Of a DNA stretch of 64,000 nucleotides, positions 20,934 to 30,434 are shown in pieces. The notes beneath the pieces are model-generated. The model was given only the letters and a program-made list of their open reading frames with translations, did no database searches and had not been told where the DNA came from. The DNA is from Anniella stebbinsi (Eukaryota; Chordata; Lepidosauria; Squamata; Anniellidae). The position numbers and the translations under genes are program-made. Within the stretch, counting starts at the first letter, position 1. Every line of letters starts with the position of its first letter. The DNA is taken from the NCBI GenBank assembly GCA_029215795.1, contig JARDYH010000007.1, forward strand, positions 81,665,763-81,729,762, in the 5' to 3' direction.

Positions 20934-21165
20934 TTCCCTCCTTCTCGCCCCATCTGAAGTTCCCAACGCAAAGTTTCTTCTACAACTCCCGCGACGCCCC
21001 GCCTACCGCGACCCTCGAAGCCCCGCCCAGGCCTCTTCTCATTGGCCGCCTGGCGAAGGTTCCAGTTCGGTGGCCATGGCGGCGGAAAGGTTGCCTTGGC
21101 CACGCATCCCTGTGTGAATGCATGACGTTCGCAAGGCTGGCGCCAGGCTGTCTGGAGCTGCAAGT
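20934..21165. promoter_or_regulatory. CpG-rich element with CCAAT, GC-box and SMAD site
   Basis: About sixteen CpGs fall in roughly 160 bases, far denser than nearby DNA. Visible motifs are CTACAACTCCC near 20981 (ZNF143/THAP11-like), a GC box GCCCCGCCC near 21020, an inverted CCAAT (ATTGG) near 21041, CCATGGCGGCGG near 21073 (YY1-like), and a BMP response element at 21138-21154. This looks like a CpG-island promoter or enhancer. I found no credible first exon on either strand; the ATG in CCATGGCGG opens only a 13-codon frame. Confidence 0.45.
21138..21154 (+). promoter_or_regulatory. BMP response element, copy 2
   Basis: It reads TGGCGCCAGGCTGTCTG, a perfect GGCGCC-N5-GTCT. It is identical over 19 bases to the site at 51951-51969. 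It lies about 5.3 kb upstream of the ID3 transcription start, at the edge of the CpG-rich element. Confidence 0.65.
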
Positions 21166-21529
21166 TAGATCAACACAGCTGGAGGGACAGGGACACAGCT
21201 GGGCAAAGGGAGCAGATTCCTCAACAAAAAATAGGATTGTGAGAAAAGTACTTAAACAAAAACAGTTCAAACAAAAGCCTTAATGACATCCTTTCATAAA
21301 AAAAAAAAAAAAAAGAGGGAAAAAAATGCTAGCAGGACTGGGGGAAAAGGGAGCAAGCAGTGGGAACAGAAAGTTCAGAGATGGGCTGGAAATTGCCTTG
21401 CTAAACAGCCAAACAAGCGCGCCGCACACACACAGACACACACACACACAAAAGAGATTAATCGAGGAGAGAGAGAAGTGTGGGGGGTTTCAGCCTTGGG
21501 GAAAGTTTAAGGCTGCGCAATCCAATGTA

Positions 21530-22090
21530 CACGCGTGCTCGCGAGTAAGCCCATTGAACACAGTGGGACCTGATTTCCCAATAAAACATTCCCTGCTAGG
21601 ATTGGGGCTGTGTGTCGGCTTGCAATCCGATCCGCACTGATTGGGGAGTGAAGCCTCATTGTTACACGCAGCGGGGTTTGCTTCCGAGTAAATATTCCTA
21701 GGATTGGGCTGTATATTTTTTTTTATTACATGGGAAAAGTATTAAGGCGTTAACGCCCGTGCGAAACTGCATTTTATGGATATTCCGAGTGGAATTGGGG
21801 TATGTGTGTTCATTAGCGCGATCCTCTACAGGTCTACTCGGAAGTAAGCCCCAATGGTTTCAACGGAAATTTCTCCCGGATATAGGATTGCAACCTAAGG
21901 GTAGATTGTGGGGTGAGCGGCAGGATGTGTGCAGCAAATTTAGGATCATCCCATCCCATCCGGATTTGGTTTTTGTTATTGTTTGTAAACTACCTTCTTT
22001 TGAAAAGCCTTAAGGCTTGAAATTCCATGTGCCCTTACTTGGGAGTAAGCCCCATTGAAATCCATGGCACTTCCTTCTACGGAAAGATGG
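21530..22090. repeat. Cluster of AGTAAGCCCCATTGAA degenerate repeats
   Basis: Copies or fragments of a short palindromic repeat (AGTAAGCCCCATTGAA ... TAGGATTG) appear near 21543, 21680, 21840 and 22045. Further copies are at 22925, 24030, 28190, 28260 and 28390. They are old and diverged. Confidence 0.55.
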
Positions 22091-22900
22091 TGGATCGGAT
22101 TTGTGCCGTAAAAGCAAGCATCCATTTGCCCTCGCAACAAGCAAGAGAGCGGTAGAAGTTAGTTCTGTTAAAAGTTAACAAACCAAGCGAGAGCTTTCAG
22201 AACGGGCAGTTTATTTTCCCTGGAAAGAAATGGAGGGCACCGCGAAATTAATATCGGATAAGGCTGGCTCTTTAATTAGAAATGAAAATGGGCAGGGTCT
22301 AACGAGGAAAAGGATGGAAGAACGAACCGGACTGTTGAGTTACCCCAAACCATTCCCTGCTTTGAATGACAAGTTTGCCTGCGAAACATTCTTTGAGAAG
22401 CTTTTCGGTAACACAGACTGGAATAATTTGAGGATATGTGTGTGTGTATGTTTCTGCTGCACCAAAGCACCCACAAAACCAATTAAGATTTTTTAAATTG
22501 TGAAATGTAAACAGTGTAAATAGATGGAAATTGACGGTGATTAATTGTATGCACAATGTGGTGAGTGAGTGAAAGACAAGTAAGCCTAGCTAAAAGTGAT
22601 GGGGGTGGGTGTACAAAAAGAGGAAAGGGGGCAAAAAAGGAGAGCTTTGGTTTTAAACACACACACACACACACACACGGATTGGAGAGGAGTTGGGAAA
22701 CTAAATTTGAGTTTAGGTATTCTGGAGAACATTATTTGTGGTCAAGTATCATTTACACCTTTTCTTTCCCAGAATAAAACACCTTTTCTGCGTAGTCCTC
22801 CAAGAGCAAGCTACAGATCGGAGGAATGACCAATAAACTGATAATGCAATTAAAAGGCACACGTGAATGCTATCATCCAGAACATCATAGACAAACCTAT
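22091..22900. other. Low-repeat sequence upstream of ID3
   Basis: Contains a (CA)n tract at 22656-22678. The rest has no recognised repeats and no gene; some segments (22200-22330) are of balanced composition and could be conserved. Confidence 0.35.
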
Positions 22901-22914
22901 GTGTGCATCATGCA

Positions 22915-23003
22915 ATGAAATTCTGTATACATCTACTCAGAAGCAGGCCTCATTGAATTCCATGGGACTTACTCTCAGAATGAGGATAGGATTGCAGCCT
23001 TAT
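22915..23003. repeat. AGTAAGCCCC-type degenerate repeat
   Basis: CTACTCAGAAGCAGGCCTCA then TTCCATGGGACTTACTCTCAG and ATAGGATTGCAG show the palindromic layout of this short family. Confidence 0.55.
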
Positions 23004-23154
23004 TTTCTTCATTTCACTCCCAAATCAGACAAACACTAATAAATAAAACTGTGGATTTGGGGCAATACCCATAACTTTAGAATGCCTTGTCTATTTCACA
23101 ATGAGACTGAATTTCTTGAATGCCCTCTTCTTCTGAATCCTGGGACACCAAACT

Positions 23155-23220
23155 ACCTTTAAATTGGCCTGGGAATACTGGGAGCTGTAGGACTTTCTTC
23201 TGTCTAAACATTCAAAGCAT
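23155..23220. mobile_element. MITE E fragment
   Basis: GGGAATACTGGGAGCTGTAG and TTCTTCTGTCTAAACATTC are the right half of the palindrome seen whole at 11439-11563. Confidence 0.5.
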
Positions 23221-25105
23221 TGCCTTCTTACTCATGCATGTTCTGGGGCCTCTAAATCCTATCAACAGCATAGGCTCCCACCATCCCTGGTTTATTATGG
23301 TGTTTCTCTCTCTCTCCTGCTGCCAGTTGGATACCAACATCCTGTTGGCTCCAGCTGCTGCTGCAAGAACACCCCCCACCGCAGCAGAAATGAAAGAATT
23401 CTGGGAATTGTGGTCCTTGAATGAGCATATTACATAGGGAGGCACACTTCTCATTGTCTCTCAAACTACAAATCCTATAGTTTACTGCACCTGGCTCTTT
23501 CTCCCATGCTTTCTCCAAGTCTAAATAGATGAGGACTTAGGCCAAGGGCTGTTAACTGTGCAAAACCATGCCTGTCATGTTCTAACCATGCTGGTTATGC
23601 TATGTTACTTCTGATTAGGCCACCCATATAAACATAGGGAAATACATAAACATTCTTAAGCATGACCTACGATTATTTAGCTTCATTCCTTGTGTTCCCC
23701 CCTCACTCATTATAGTGGGCTTGCAAGACAAGCTGGCCCCCTCTGGGACTCCAAGCTTGTGCCCTGGGTCCCTGATGGAAGGTGGGAAAGAAGCTGCAAA
23801 GGAAAGCCACAAAGGGAGGGTTTGGGACCCCTTGTCTCCATACTCCCCTGGCCTTTCAATCAGACACACCACTTTATTCATGACAGGGGCAGACCCACAT
23901 TTAAAAAACACAGTTCTGCTGCCCTCACAAGCATCCTAGCCCTAGCAAACTATTTCCAAACACCTGGAGTTCAATCCAACCAAAGCGATGGATTTTTAAG
24001 GTTGCTGCAATCTAATGCACACTGACTTGGAAGCAAGCCCCATTGGTCTCAATGGTTTCTAATTCTAAGTAAAAATGCATAGGATTGGGCTGCATTCCTC
24101 ATGGATTCCAATGGGAGAGGTTAATATGCACATGGCTGGATTGCACCTATTGCTTGAAAGGAATTCCCCACTGATTTTATTGGATCTTCCTTTCAAGTAA
24201 TGCAGTTGTTGCGGTGTATGCAATATTACAATTGTTCATTACCAATTTTTCTATCTCGAATAAGTGGCGCTCCTTGCGGCATAGTCAGCATTAGAATAAT
24301 CAACCTGTAACAGAGTGCGCATGAGCAAGTGGTGGTGGTTCGAGTATGTCATGAGGTCCGTATTAAATGGCCATGTACCCTATCTTGATCACTCTTGCAT
24401 ACATGTCCTATTTAATAGGTACATCAAATACATATTGGGACTTTGGCTTGGACCTAAATAGTTTGCCTAAGCTGAAGTAAATGATCGAAAGACTGCAGTT
24501 TATAGGGGTGAATTATTAAACAATACCCATCAAATAAATTATGATGGAAAGTGGATCCTATTAAAGCCAATAAGATTAGTTGTTTAGGGATCAATGAACC
24601 TACACTGGTCTATTTGATAACAATGTAGTTTAAGGCTCATGTACAACTCCTAGATGATTTTGGTGCCATTTGTATGACAAAGAGATAGCCATCTGTTTGA
24701 TTATTTTAACCCAGGCTGCCTTGATAGTGAATCAGAAGTAGCATTGATTGTGCACCAGAAATATCACTATCAAATACCCCCACCCCAAAATTAAGTGTTT
24801 TAAAAAGAGTAAAGAAGTCTTCACCAATGGATCCTTCACCTTCTCCTCCACCATGATCTGGAAGTCAAAGATGTTGTCTATGACATGTTATAATATTTCC
24901 ACATGGTTCCACTGCCTTGCAGGATGGATACCCTTCCTCAACTCACACAACTTAGAATTGCAGCCACTTGCACATTTCCATGTAGGCTGCATGTAATAGT
25001 GAGCTGGATCCTGAGCAGCTTTGTCACACTTGAGCCCAGTTAAAAGCCCCATGGGGGATCCAACTCAATGTATTGACATGACTAACTGTACATACATTCA
25101 CAACC
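23221..25105. other. Intergenic, mostly unassigned
   Basis: A degenerate AGTAAGCCCC-type repeat lies at 24000-24095. Otherwise the stretch is AT-rich without a credible gene or repeat call. Confidence 0.4.
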
Positions 25106-25106
25106 A

Positions 25107-25136
25107 TATCTATTATTATATTATATTATATTATTT
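25107..25136 (+). repeat. (TTATA)n short tandem repeat
   Basis: Several TTATA units, leading into a GGGCGG-block-like ATTTATATCCC. Confidence 0.75.
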
Positions 25137-25180
25137 ACATTTATATCCCATCATTTTTCATCTTGCAAGGGGTGGTGGCG

Positions 25181-25285
25181 GAATCTAAAGCCTTGGGAAA
25201 TTCTCTGCTGTGATGGACAATTTATGCTTCTGAACATTTAAAGGCTGAGCAAAGGGGAAAAGGCCATAGTTGTTTGTTTTTTTTA
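25181..25285 (+). repeat. Copy A of a duplicated upstream segment of ID3
   Basis: The segment CTAAAGCCTTGGGAAA ... TTTAAAGGCTGAGCAAAGG matches 25938-26050 over about 105 bases with scattered differences. Several differences are CpG in copy B and TpG or CpA here (AACATT/AACGTT, GAGCAAAG/GAGCGAAG, GCCATAG/GCCGTAG), as expected if this copy was methylated and decayed. Confidence 0.7.
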
Positions 25286-25309
25286 ACGCACAATTGCTTA
25301 CATGGTTCC

Positions 25310-25475
25310 CCTCCTATCCATTTTATCCTCATAACAACCCTGTAAGTTAGGCTAGGCTGAAAGTCAGTGACTGGGCCAATAACATCCAGTGAGCTTCATG
25401 ACCGAGTGGGGACTAGAACCCGGATCTCCAGAATCCCAGCCCAACACTACTATGCCACGCTGGCTCTTATTAATC
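25310..25475 (-). mobile_element. tRNA-derived SINE B, minus strand
   Basis: CCATTTTATCCTCATAACAA, GTGACTGGGCC, GGGGACTAGAACCCGG (B box in reverse) and CTACTATGCCACGCTGGC run in the reverse order of the plus-strand copies. Confidence 0.7.
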
Positions 25476-25828
25476 AGGTATATGTCAGGGATCCAGATTG
25501 GCCCAAGATCTTCTATCTCATTCTTTTTGTGCCATCAGATCATTTGTGAATTTACTTTTGCTTTGCTATGTGTCTTTTCAGAAGAAAAGAATTCCATAGT
25601 CCCTAAAGCCCTTATCAATTCCCTCTCTTTGTTGTTGTTTATTTACTTGCTTATCGAATAAAAAATGCCTTGTATCTAATTCCCACTCTCACTTCACTCA
25701 TACGCTCGCACAAATTAATGTTTCCACTACCAGTATTGGCTGACCTCAATCTGTTTTCTCCATCATAACCTCAGCTTTCCCGCAATTATTTTTTTTGAAG
25801 AAAAAAAACTTGGTCACAAGATAATTCC

Positions 25829-25845
25829 TGACGCCAGAAAGTCTG
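25829..25845 (+). promoter_or_regulatory. BMP response element, copy 3 (promoter-proximal)
   Basis: It reads TGACGCCAGAAAGTCTG, fitting GRCGNC-N5-GTCT with GACGCC in place of GGCGCC. It lies about 0.64 kb upstream of the predicted ID3 start, within repeat-free sequence. Confidence 0.6.
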
Positions 25846-25937
25846 GAGGTCATATGAGTAGCAAATTGAGGAACAAGGCGGCACTAAGTCCATACAAGAT
25901 TTCCCTCCCCCGCCAACCTTGGAGGGGGAAAGAAAAA

Positions 25938-26050
25938 AATTCTAAAACCTTGGGAAATTTCTCTGCCATGATGGAGGATTTATGGCTTGTGAACGTTTTA
26001 AGGCTGAGCGAAGGGAGAAGGGCCGTAGCCGAATTTTTCTTTTCTTTTTT
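25938..26050 (+). repeat. Copy B of the duplicated upstream segment of ID3
   Basis: TCTAAAACCTTGGGAAA ... TTTTAAGGCTGAGCGAAGGG is the CpG-preserving partner of 25181-25285. It sits about 0.4 kb upstream of the ID3 TATA box. Confidence 0.7.
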
Positions 26051-26394
26051 TCCTACCCGACAACTTTCCCCTCCCTAACTTAGGATCAGATTTATCGAAA
26101 TTAAAATGGAACGGGATAAGAAAGAACGCGCGATCGATGTGTATCATAGCTTGAATTTAAACTCGGCTTAATTGAATGGAAAGGGAGAGGAGGGAGAGGA
26201 AGCTCCGCTTGATAGCGTAAGCCCCTCCCTCTCCGTAATCAGAGCTTCCTCATTCCTTTGATGTCCTCTGCTATTTGGTGTCAGCCGAAGCCAATAGAAA
26301 CCTGTTTTGCCGTTTAACCATCTTGTAAACGTTCCATTCCAACATTTTCGCTGTCATCGGAGAGAGCGAGGGGTGGGAGGGAGCGCGGCGGTTG

Positions 26395-26402
26395 ATTTGC
26401 AT
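26395..26402 (+). promoter_or_regulatory. Octamer motif
   Basis: ATTTGCAT is the POU-factor octamer, 43 bp upstream of the TATA box. A single 8-mer is weak evidence alone; its position in the promoter makes it plausible. Confidence 0.4.
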
Positions 26403-26437
26403 AAAGGGGCGCGGCCAGGCGTGCCGGCTCGCTCGGC

Positions 26438-26445
26438 TATATAAG
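26438..26445 (+). promoter_or_regulatory. TATA box of ID3
   Basis: TATATAAG lies in a GC-rich context, about 30 bp upstream of the expected start and 198 bp upstream of the ID3 ATG. Confidence 0.85.
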
Positions 26446-26467
26446 GTGCGGAGGCGGTGACAGTCCT

Positions 26468-26635
26468 GGCTTTTTGCTAGAGGAAGGGCCGGTGCGTGTG
26501 TGCGCGCGCGCACAATAGCTGATCCACCCAGCAAGAACAGCACCCATCTGTTCCTCGCCTCTTTTCTTCCTCTCTTGTGTCAGAAACTGCTTTGTCTGTC
26601 GGCGATTTTTTTTTATTATCCTTATTTGGTTCATC
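26468..26635 (+). other. ID3 5' untranslated region (start estimated)
   Basis: The start is inferred from the TATA box. It contains an alternating GTGTGTGCGCGCGCGCAC tract at about 26496-26513, and no upstream ATG. The ID3 ATG has A at -3 (ATCATGA). Confidence 0.7.
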
Positions 26636-26959
26636 ATGAAAGCCATCAGCCCGGTGAGATCCGTCAGGAGCTGCTACGAAGCCGTGTGCTGCCTCTCGGA
26701 TCAGAGCCTCGCCATCGCCCGGGGAAGCAGCAACAAGAGCCCGGCTCTGGAGGAACCCATGAACCTCCTCTACGACATGAACGACTGCTACTCCAAACTC
26801 CGCGAGCTCGTGCCGGGCATCCCGCAAGGCAGCAAAGTCAGCCAGGTGGAAATCTTGCAGCACGTCATCGATTACATTTTTGACCTCCAGATCGTGCTGG
26901 AGGAACAGGCGAAGAAGGGCCAGGAGCCGTCGGCGGAGGCGTCACTGCTCTCTTTCAAA
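26636..26959 (+). CDS. ID3: ID3, inhibitor of DNA binding 3, coding exon 1 (residues 1-108)
   Basis: ID3 is a dominant-negative helix-loop-helix protein. It pairs with E proteins (TCF3/TCF4/TCF12) and keeps them, and their tissue-specific bHLH partners, off E-box DNA, which delays differentiation. The exon encodes 108 residues. MKAISPVR at the start carries the conserved Ser5 CDK site. [18 protein letters not shown] (13-30) is characteristic of ID3 rather than ID1, ID2 or ID4. The HLH spans about 46-88: helix 1 [14 protein letters not shown], a loop, helix 2 [17 protein letters not shown]. The residues before helix 1 ([12 protein letters not shown]) lack the basic DNA-contact cluster, as in all ID proteins. 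The exon ends AAA at phase 0, followed by the donor GTAAGC at 26960. The spliced protein is 126 residues; mammalian ID3 is 119. Key residues are intact. Confidence 0.97.
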
Positions 26960-27504
26960 GTAAGCGAGTGTCGGGTCGGGTGGGCGAGAGAACGTGGGAA
27001 GGGAAACGGATGCGGGTTGGACGGGCGATGCTGCCGCTGTGGCGGCGCCAGTCAGCCAGCCCTGGGTTACAGTCCTCCTAACGGACGCCAGCGGGGAGCC
27101 GCCGTGTCTCCTTCGAGGGCGGAACGCGGCGGCGGTGGTCGCGGGCTGATTGCTGGCTTCTACGCTGCCCTTTGCGGTCTCTCGCCTTAAGCAACACCCG
27201 CGCCGCTAAGTCTGGAGTCGTCTTTCATGGACGGCTGCGGAATGACGCGAGGGGCGGGGGAATGGGGCCCTCCTCGCTTGCTCTAGAGTAAGAACGCAGA
27301 TCTGAATGAGCCTAGAACAGAGAGCAATCGCCACGCCGCCTTAGCAGAGGGGCAGGGATGCGGTGGCGTTTCTGGTGCCCGCGGACTTCCCTGGCTTGGA
27401 TTCGGTTGTACGCCGCCATACTAAACACGCTTACTCGGAATTCAGATCCAGTGAAGTTCAAATGGATTTGTTTTAAAAACTTCCAATCCAGTTCTTAGGA
27501 TCGC

Positions 27505-27640
27505 GGTGTAAGGGTAAAATCCAACTAAAGTCCTACGTAGAGTAGACCCATTGTAATGAATGGGGCTTAAGTTGGACATGAGCTCCATGCATTTCTATGG
27601 GTCTATAAGTAAGACTTTAATTGGATTCTACTCAAAATCT
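27505..27640. repeat. Palindromic repeat P in ID3 intron 1
   Basis: GTAGAGTAGACCCATTGTAA with GAATGGGGCTTAAGTTGGAC is mirrored by CATTTCTATGGGTCTATAAG. It is the family of 9655-9765. Confidence 0.55.
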
Positions 27641-27794
27641 CCACTGGGTCATGACTCTGGACTTAAGCGTGTGAATGGATTTGCTTTGGTTTTGTTGGTT
27701 TTGAAGGTCAGGAAAAGAAGGGGTCCACAAATCCACTTCAGCTCTGGAGTGATCTTGCTGAGTGTGTGGATCTTGAAACTACCGCTCCGAAGTC

Positions 27795-27998
27795 AGTGTA
27801 GTGTATTGGTTAGTGTGTTGGATTGAGAGATCAAGATTCAGGTCCCCACTGAGACATGAAGCCCACAGGGTGACTTTGAGTCAGTCACTGACTCTTAACT
27901 CACCCAACCTCACAGGGTTGTTGTGGGGATAAAATGGAGAGGAGTAAGCTACCTTGGTTCCTTGCAAGGGGAAAAAGGCATATAAATGTAGCAATACA
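27795..27998 (+). mobile_element. tRNA-derived SINE B in ID3 intron 1
   Basis: GTGTAGTGTATTGGTTAGTG (A-box region), AGATTCAGGTCCCCACT (B-box region), CACAGGGTTGTTGTGGGG, ATAAAATGGAGAGGAG and a GGCATATAAATG end. It is the most complete plus-strand SINE B in the window. Confidence 0.75.
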
Positions 27999-28606
27999 AT
28001 AAAAGTCTGTAATCCTAAACATCTTTAATTGAAAGGGACCAAAAAACCTCAACAACATTGAATATCAGTAAACCTGTATTGGATGGGCCTGCATATGAAC
28101 TTTCTTGGAAGTTAAGCCCAGGGAAATGATCAAGGGCTTGTTTCCATGTAAATCTAATTGCAGTATAACCTGACACAGGTCTCCTCAAAAGTAAGCTCCA
28201 TTGAAGTTAATGTGTTTTACTGCCAGGAAAGTGGGTAGGTATAGGGGGGAGGGTCTTATTGAACTCAGTGGCACTTACTTGTGTGTAAACATGTGTGTAG
28301 GGTAGGAGGACCCCCTATTCTGGGGTGCAGTCCTAATGAACACTGTCTAACTTCATTCAGTTGCAATCCAAATCCTTGGCATTTCTCAGAAAGCAGACCC
28401 ACTGATTTCAGTGGGGCTAATTCTCTTGTAAATGTGCATAGGAGGATGGTTTTAGTCTGTGTGCAGTGCAGTTATCCTTGACAACAAAGCACCGCTTAAC
28501 TGTTCTCTTATTTTTTGTGGGGGGGGCGGTGTGGGGCCTATGTATCAAATTAGGAACTCAAGATCTCCTTAACCTTTCTCTTCCTCCAACCCCCTTCTTT
28601 CTGCAG

Positions 28607-28663
28607 GCGGCAGACCTTGCATCAGAACTCTGCTCAAAGGATGAGAGAAACCTCTGCCACTAA
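28607..28663 (+). CDS. ID3: ID3 coding exon 2 (residues 109-126 and stop)
   Basis: After the CAG acceptor the frame reads AADLASELCSKDERNLCH then TAA at 28661-28663. The terminal CH is as in ID3 orthologues (human ID3 ends in CH), which supports both the splice junction and the paralogue call. The exon continues eight bases past the stop to 28671, then CAG/GTATGT. The stop lies so close to the last junction that nonsense-mediated decay is not expected. The ID family has this layout: most of the protein in exon 1, a short C-terminal exon and a non-coding third exon. Confidence 0.95.
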   Translation, partial: AADLASELCSKDERNLCH

Positions 28664-28671
28664 CATCTCAG

Positions 28672-29045
28672 GTATGTCTCCTTCTCATTCCCAAACCCCT
28701 ATCCTGTCCCCAAATTGCCATCTCTTTAGAAATCTAACGTCTGCAACAGTGTGCTGCTCGGGAGTAACCCTATTCTGTTCCCTACCCCTGTAACAGAACG
28801 TGGCTTGGAGCCCCTTGTCACTGCTGCCAAAACAGCAGCAGCCTCGGATGCCTCTTTGCCTTTTGCCTGTAAATGGAGCCATTATTTTTACAATGTCATT
28901 CTTTTAATAGCTTTAAGTCTCTGCAGCTGCTTAAACAGCCCTGTTGAAATCAGTGAATCAAGAGGCACTCTTCTCTCTCTCTCCCTCCCTCCCTCCCTCT
29001 CTCTTCCCTCTCCCCTTTTTGAGTCAGGAAGACACCGCTAAACAG

Positions 29046-29082
<37 letters not shown>

Positions 29083-29399
29083 TGTCCCCCCCACCTTTAG
29101 AATCTGTAATTTTAGATCCATCTGCAGACAGTTAGAAGCAGAAAGGGTCCATTTCTCTCCCTTTTGCAGCAGGGCCCAGCAAAACCCCCAACCCCACCTT
29201 CCTTAGGGGTGTTTCTCCCCCCCCCACACACACACCAATTAGCAAACCTCCAGCCTTGAGTGTTGGCACCAGATTCCTTATCAGCTGGAGGTAAATAGAA
29301 GTTTCCTCTATGGCGCCAGGTTGTCTGCAGACCAGCTTCTGAGCTGTTGCTGTAACTGACATGTCTTTCTCTGCTTCCTCCCCTCCCTTCCCTATTCAG
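28672..29399 (+). other. ID3 intron 2
   Basis: GTATGT donor, and a pyrimidine-rich CTTCCCTATTCAG acceptor ending at 29399; length 728. It contains (CTCC)n near 28975-29010, a (TG)n tract at 29047-29080 and the BMP response element at 29311-29327, only 73 bp before exon 3. Confidence 0.8.
29311..29327 (+). promoter_or_regulatory. BMP response element, copy 4 (intron 2)
   Basis: TGGCGCCAGGTTGTCTG is a perfect GGCGCC-N5-GTCT. It runs into GTCTGCAGAC (29323-29332), a palindromic pair of SMAD boxes, which would add a second SMAD4/SMAD3 contact. Confidence 0.65.
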
Positions 29400-30310
29400 A
29401 CTGCAGGTGTGAGATCCTGACACTTCGCTCTCTCCAGTAAAAGAGAGAGACAGAGAAGATAGAAGAAAAAGGCCTTGACTGGAGAAAGGATCAGATGTTT
29501 AAACCTCGTGCATCCAGCAATGGAGGGGGGCTACTGCCTTTATCCTCCAGATAAACAGTGTGGATCGTGGTTGAGCAAGGCAATTTCAAATGCCTTGACA
29601 GGGGCTTCCAAAAACACTTTCTTCTTCTTCTTCTTTGTGTTTTATCTTCCATCTGCCTGAAAACAAAACTCTGTGCAGGCCAGGAAAAAAAAATACACAC
29701 ACAACAAATGACCCCCTCTTTTTTTTTTTTTTTAATCCATTCTCGAATTAACCATCGGATTGCAGCATTGCAGGAGAAAAAACTTGGGTGCCTAAAGCAA
29801 GTTTTGGGGTGGCTATTTTGTGGGGAGGGGTAAAAGGAGATTTTAAACACCCTCAGCTCTGAGCCATCAGTTTTTGTACTGCATATCGTTCTTGGTCGGG
29901 AGATGTCTCAGCGAAATGTCGACTGCATGCTTCCACTATGCTTCCACCGTGGCAACAGTTCTATGAAAGTGCGGGACAGATCTGTGCTTTGGTCTTTTAA
30001 AAGGAAAAGGAAAAAAAAGCATGGCAAACAAACTCTTGCAAATAATGCAGCCTGTGTGTATATTTTGGATTATAGTTTTTTAACATTGATTTTGGGCGGG
30101 GTGGAAGGTTCTTTTAAGAATTATGAAAACTGAACAGTCTTGGGGCTGTTTTGCCTCATGGTTTTTATTGTTGAACTCTATAATAGAGCTAAACGTGAAC
30201 TTTTTTTGTTTTGCAGGAAGGTGAATTTCTGCATCTATTGTACTTGCTTTGTAAAAAAAAACTTTTTATAAAAGTTTCTTACATAATAAATTTAAGCTGT
30301 TTTTTTTAAA
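29400..30310 (+). other. ID3 exon 3, 3' untranslated region
   Basis: It begins ACTGCAGGTGTGAGATCC after the acceptor and runs to about 20 bases past the AATAAA. It has no coding content; the open frames in it are short and interrupted by homopolymers. T- and A-runs occur near 29718-29732 and 30006-30017. Boundaries come from splice and poly(A) signals only. Confidence 0.75.
30285..30290 (+). terminator. ID3 polyadenylation signal
   Basis: AATAAA in TTACATAATAAATTTAAGC, followed by a T-rich stretch. It is the only canonical signal at the expected distance. Confidence 0.8.
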
Positions 30311-30434
30311 AAAAAAATCTTGGGATCCTGTTTTATTTTGATGGAGGGAAGAAATAAATCTTTCCCCACACACATAACGCACATTTTATTAGAAATACAC
30401 AAAAAGTTGCCTTACATAGAGGCAGGCCATCATC

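Larger units (their letters stand above)
26200..26467 (+). promoter_or_regulatory. ID3 core and proximal promoter
   Basis: Elements in order: CTTTGATG near 26257 (TCF/LEF-like), CCAAT at 26291-26295, the octamer ATTTGCAT at 26395-26402, a GC-rich stretch, and the TATA box at 26438. The TATA box places the start at about 26468. ID genes have compact TATA-driven promoters that respond to BMP/SMAD and serum signals. Confidence 0.75.
26960..28606 (+). other. ID3 intron 1
   Basis: GTAAGC donor, and a TTCTTTCTGCAG acceptor at 28595-28606; length 1647. It begins GC-rich, with a GGCGCC at 27054 that lacks the spaced GTCT. It also holds a palindromic repeat P (27505-27635), SINE B (27795-27995) and degenerate AGTAAGCCCC repeats (28010-28450). 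The exon 1 frame stays open into the intron for another 76 codons. Confidence 0.9.

Noticed and set aside
21075..21116. ATG in CCATGGCGGCGG as a start codon
   Set aside because: The frame closes after 13 codons and no good splice donor is seen; kept only as a promoter-type motif.
26477..26863. 128-codon open frame antisense to ID3 exon 1
   Set aside because: It is a shadow of a GC-rich coding exon; no splice or promoter context on the minus strand.
26500..26883. Overlapping plus-strand frame beginning in the ID3 5' UTR
   Set aside because: It would begin at a GTG within the GT/GC tract; there is no ATG upstream of the ID3 start, and the frame is a shadow of exon 1.
27054..27059. GGCGCC in ID3 intron 1 as a sixth BMP element
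   Set aside because: GGCGCCAGTCAGCC lacks GTCT at the required 5-base spacing.
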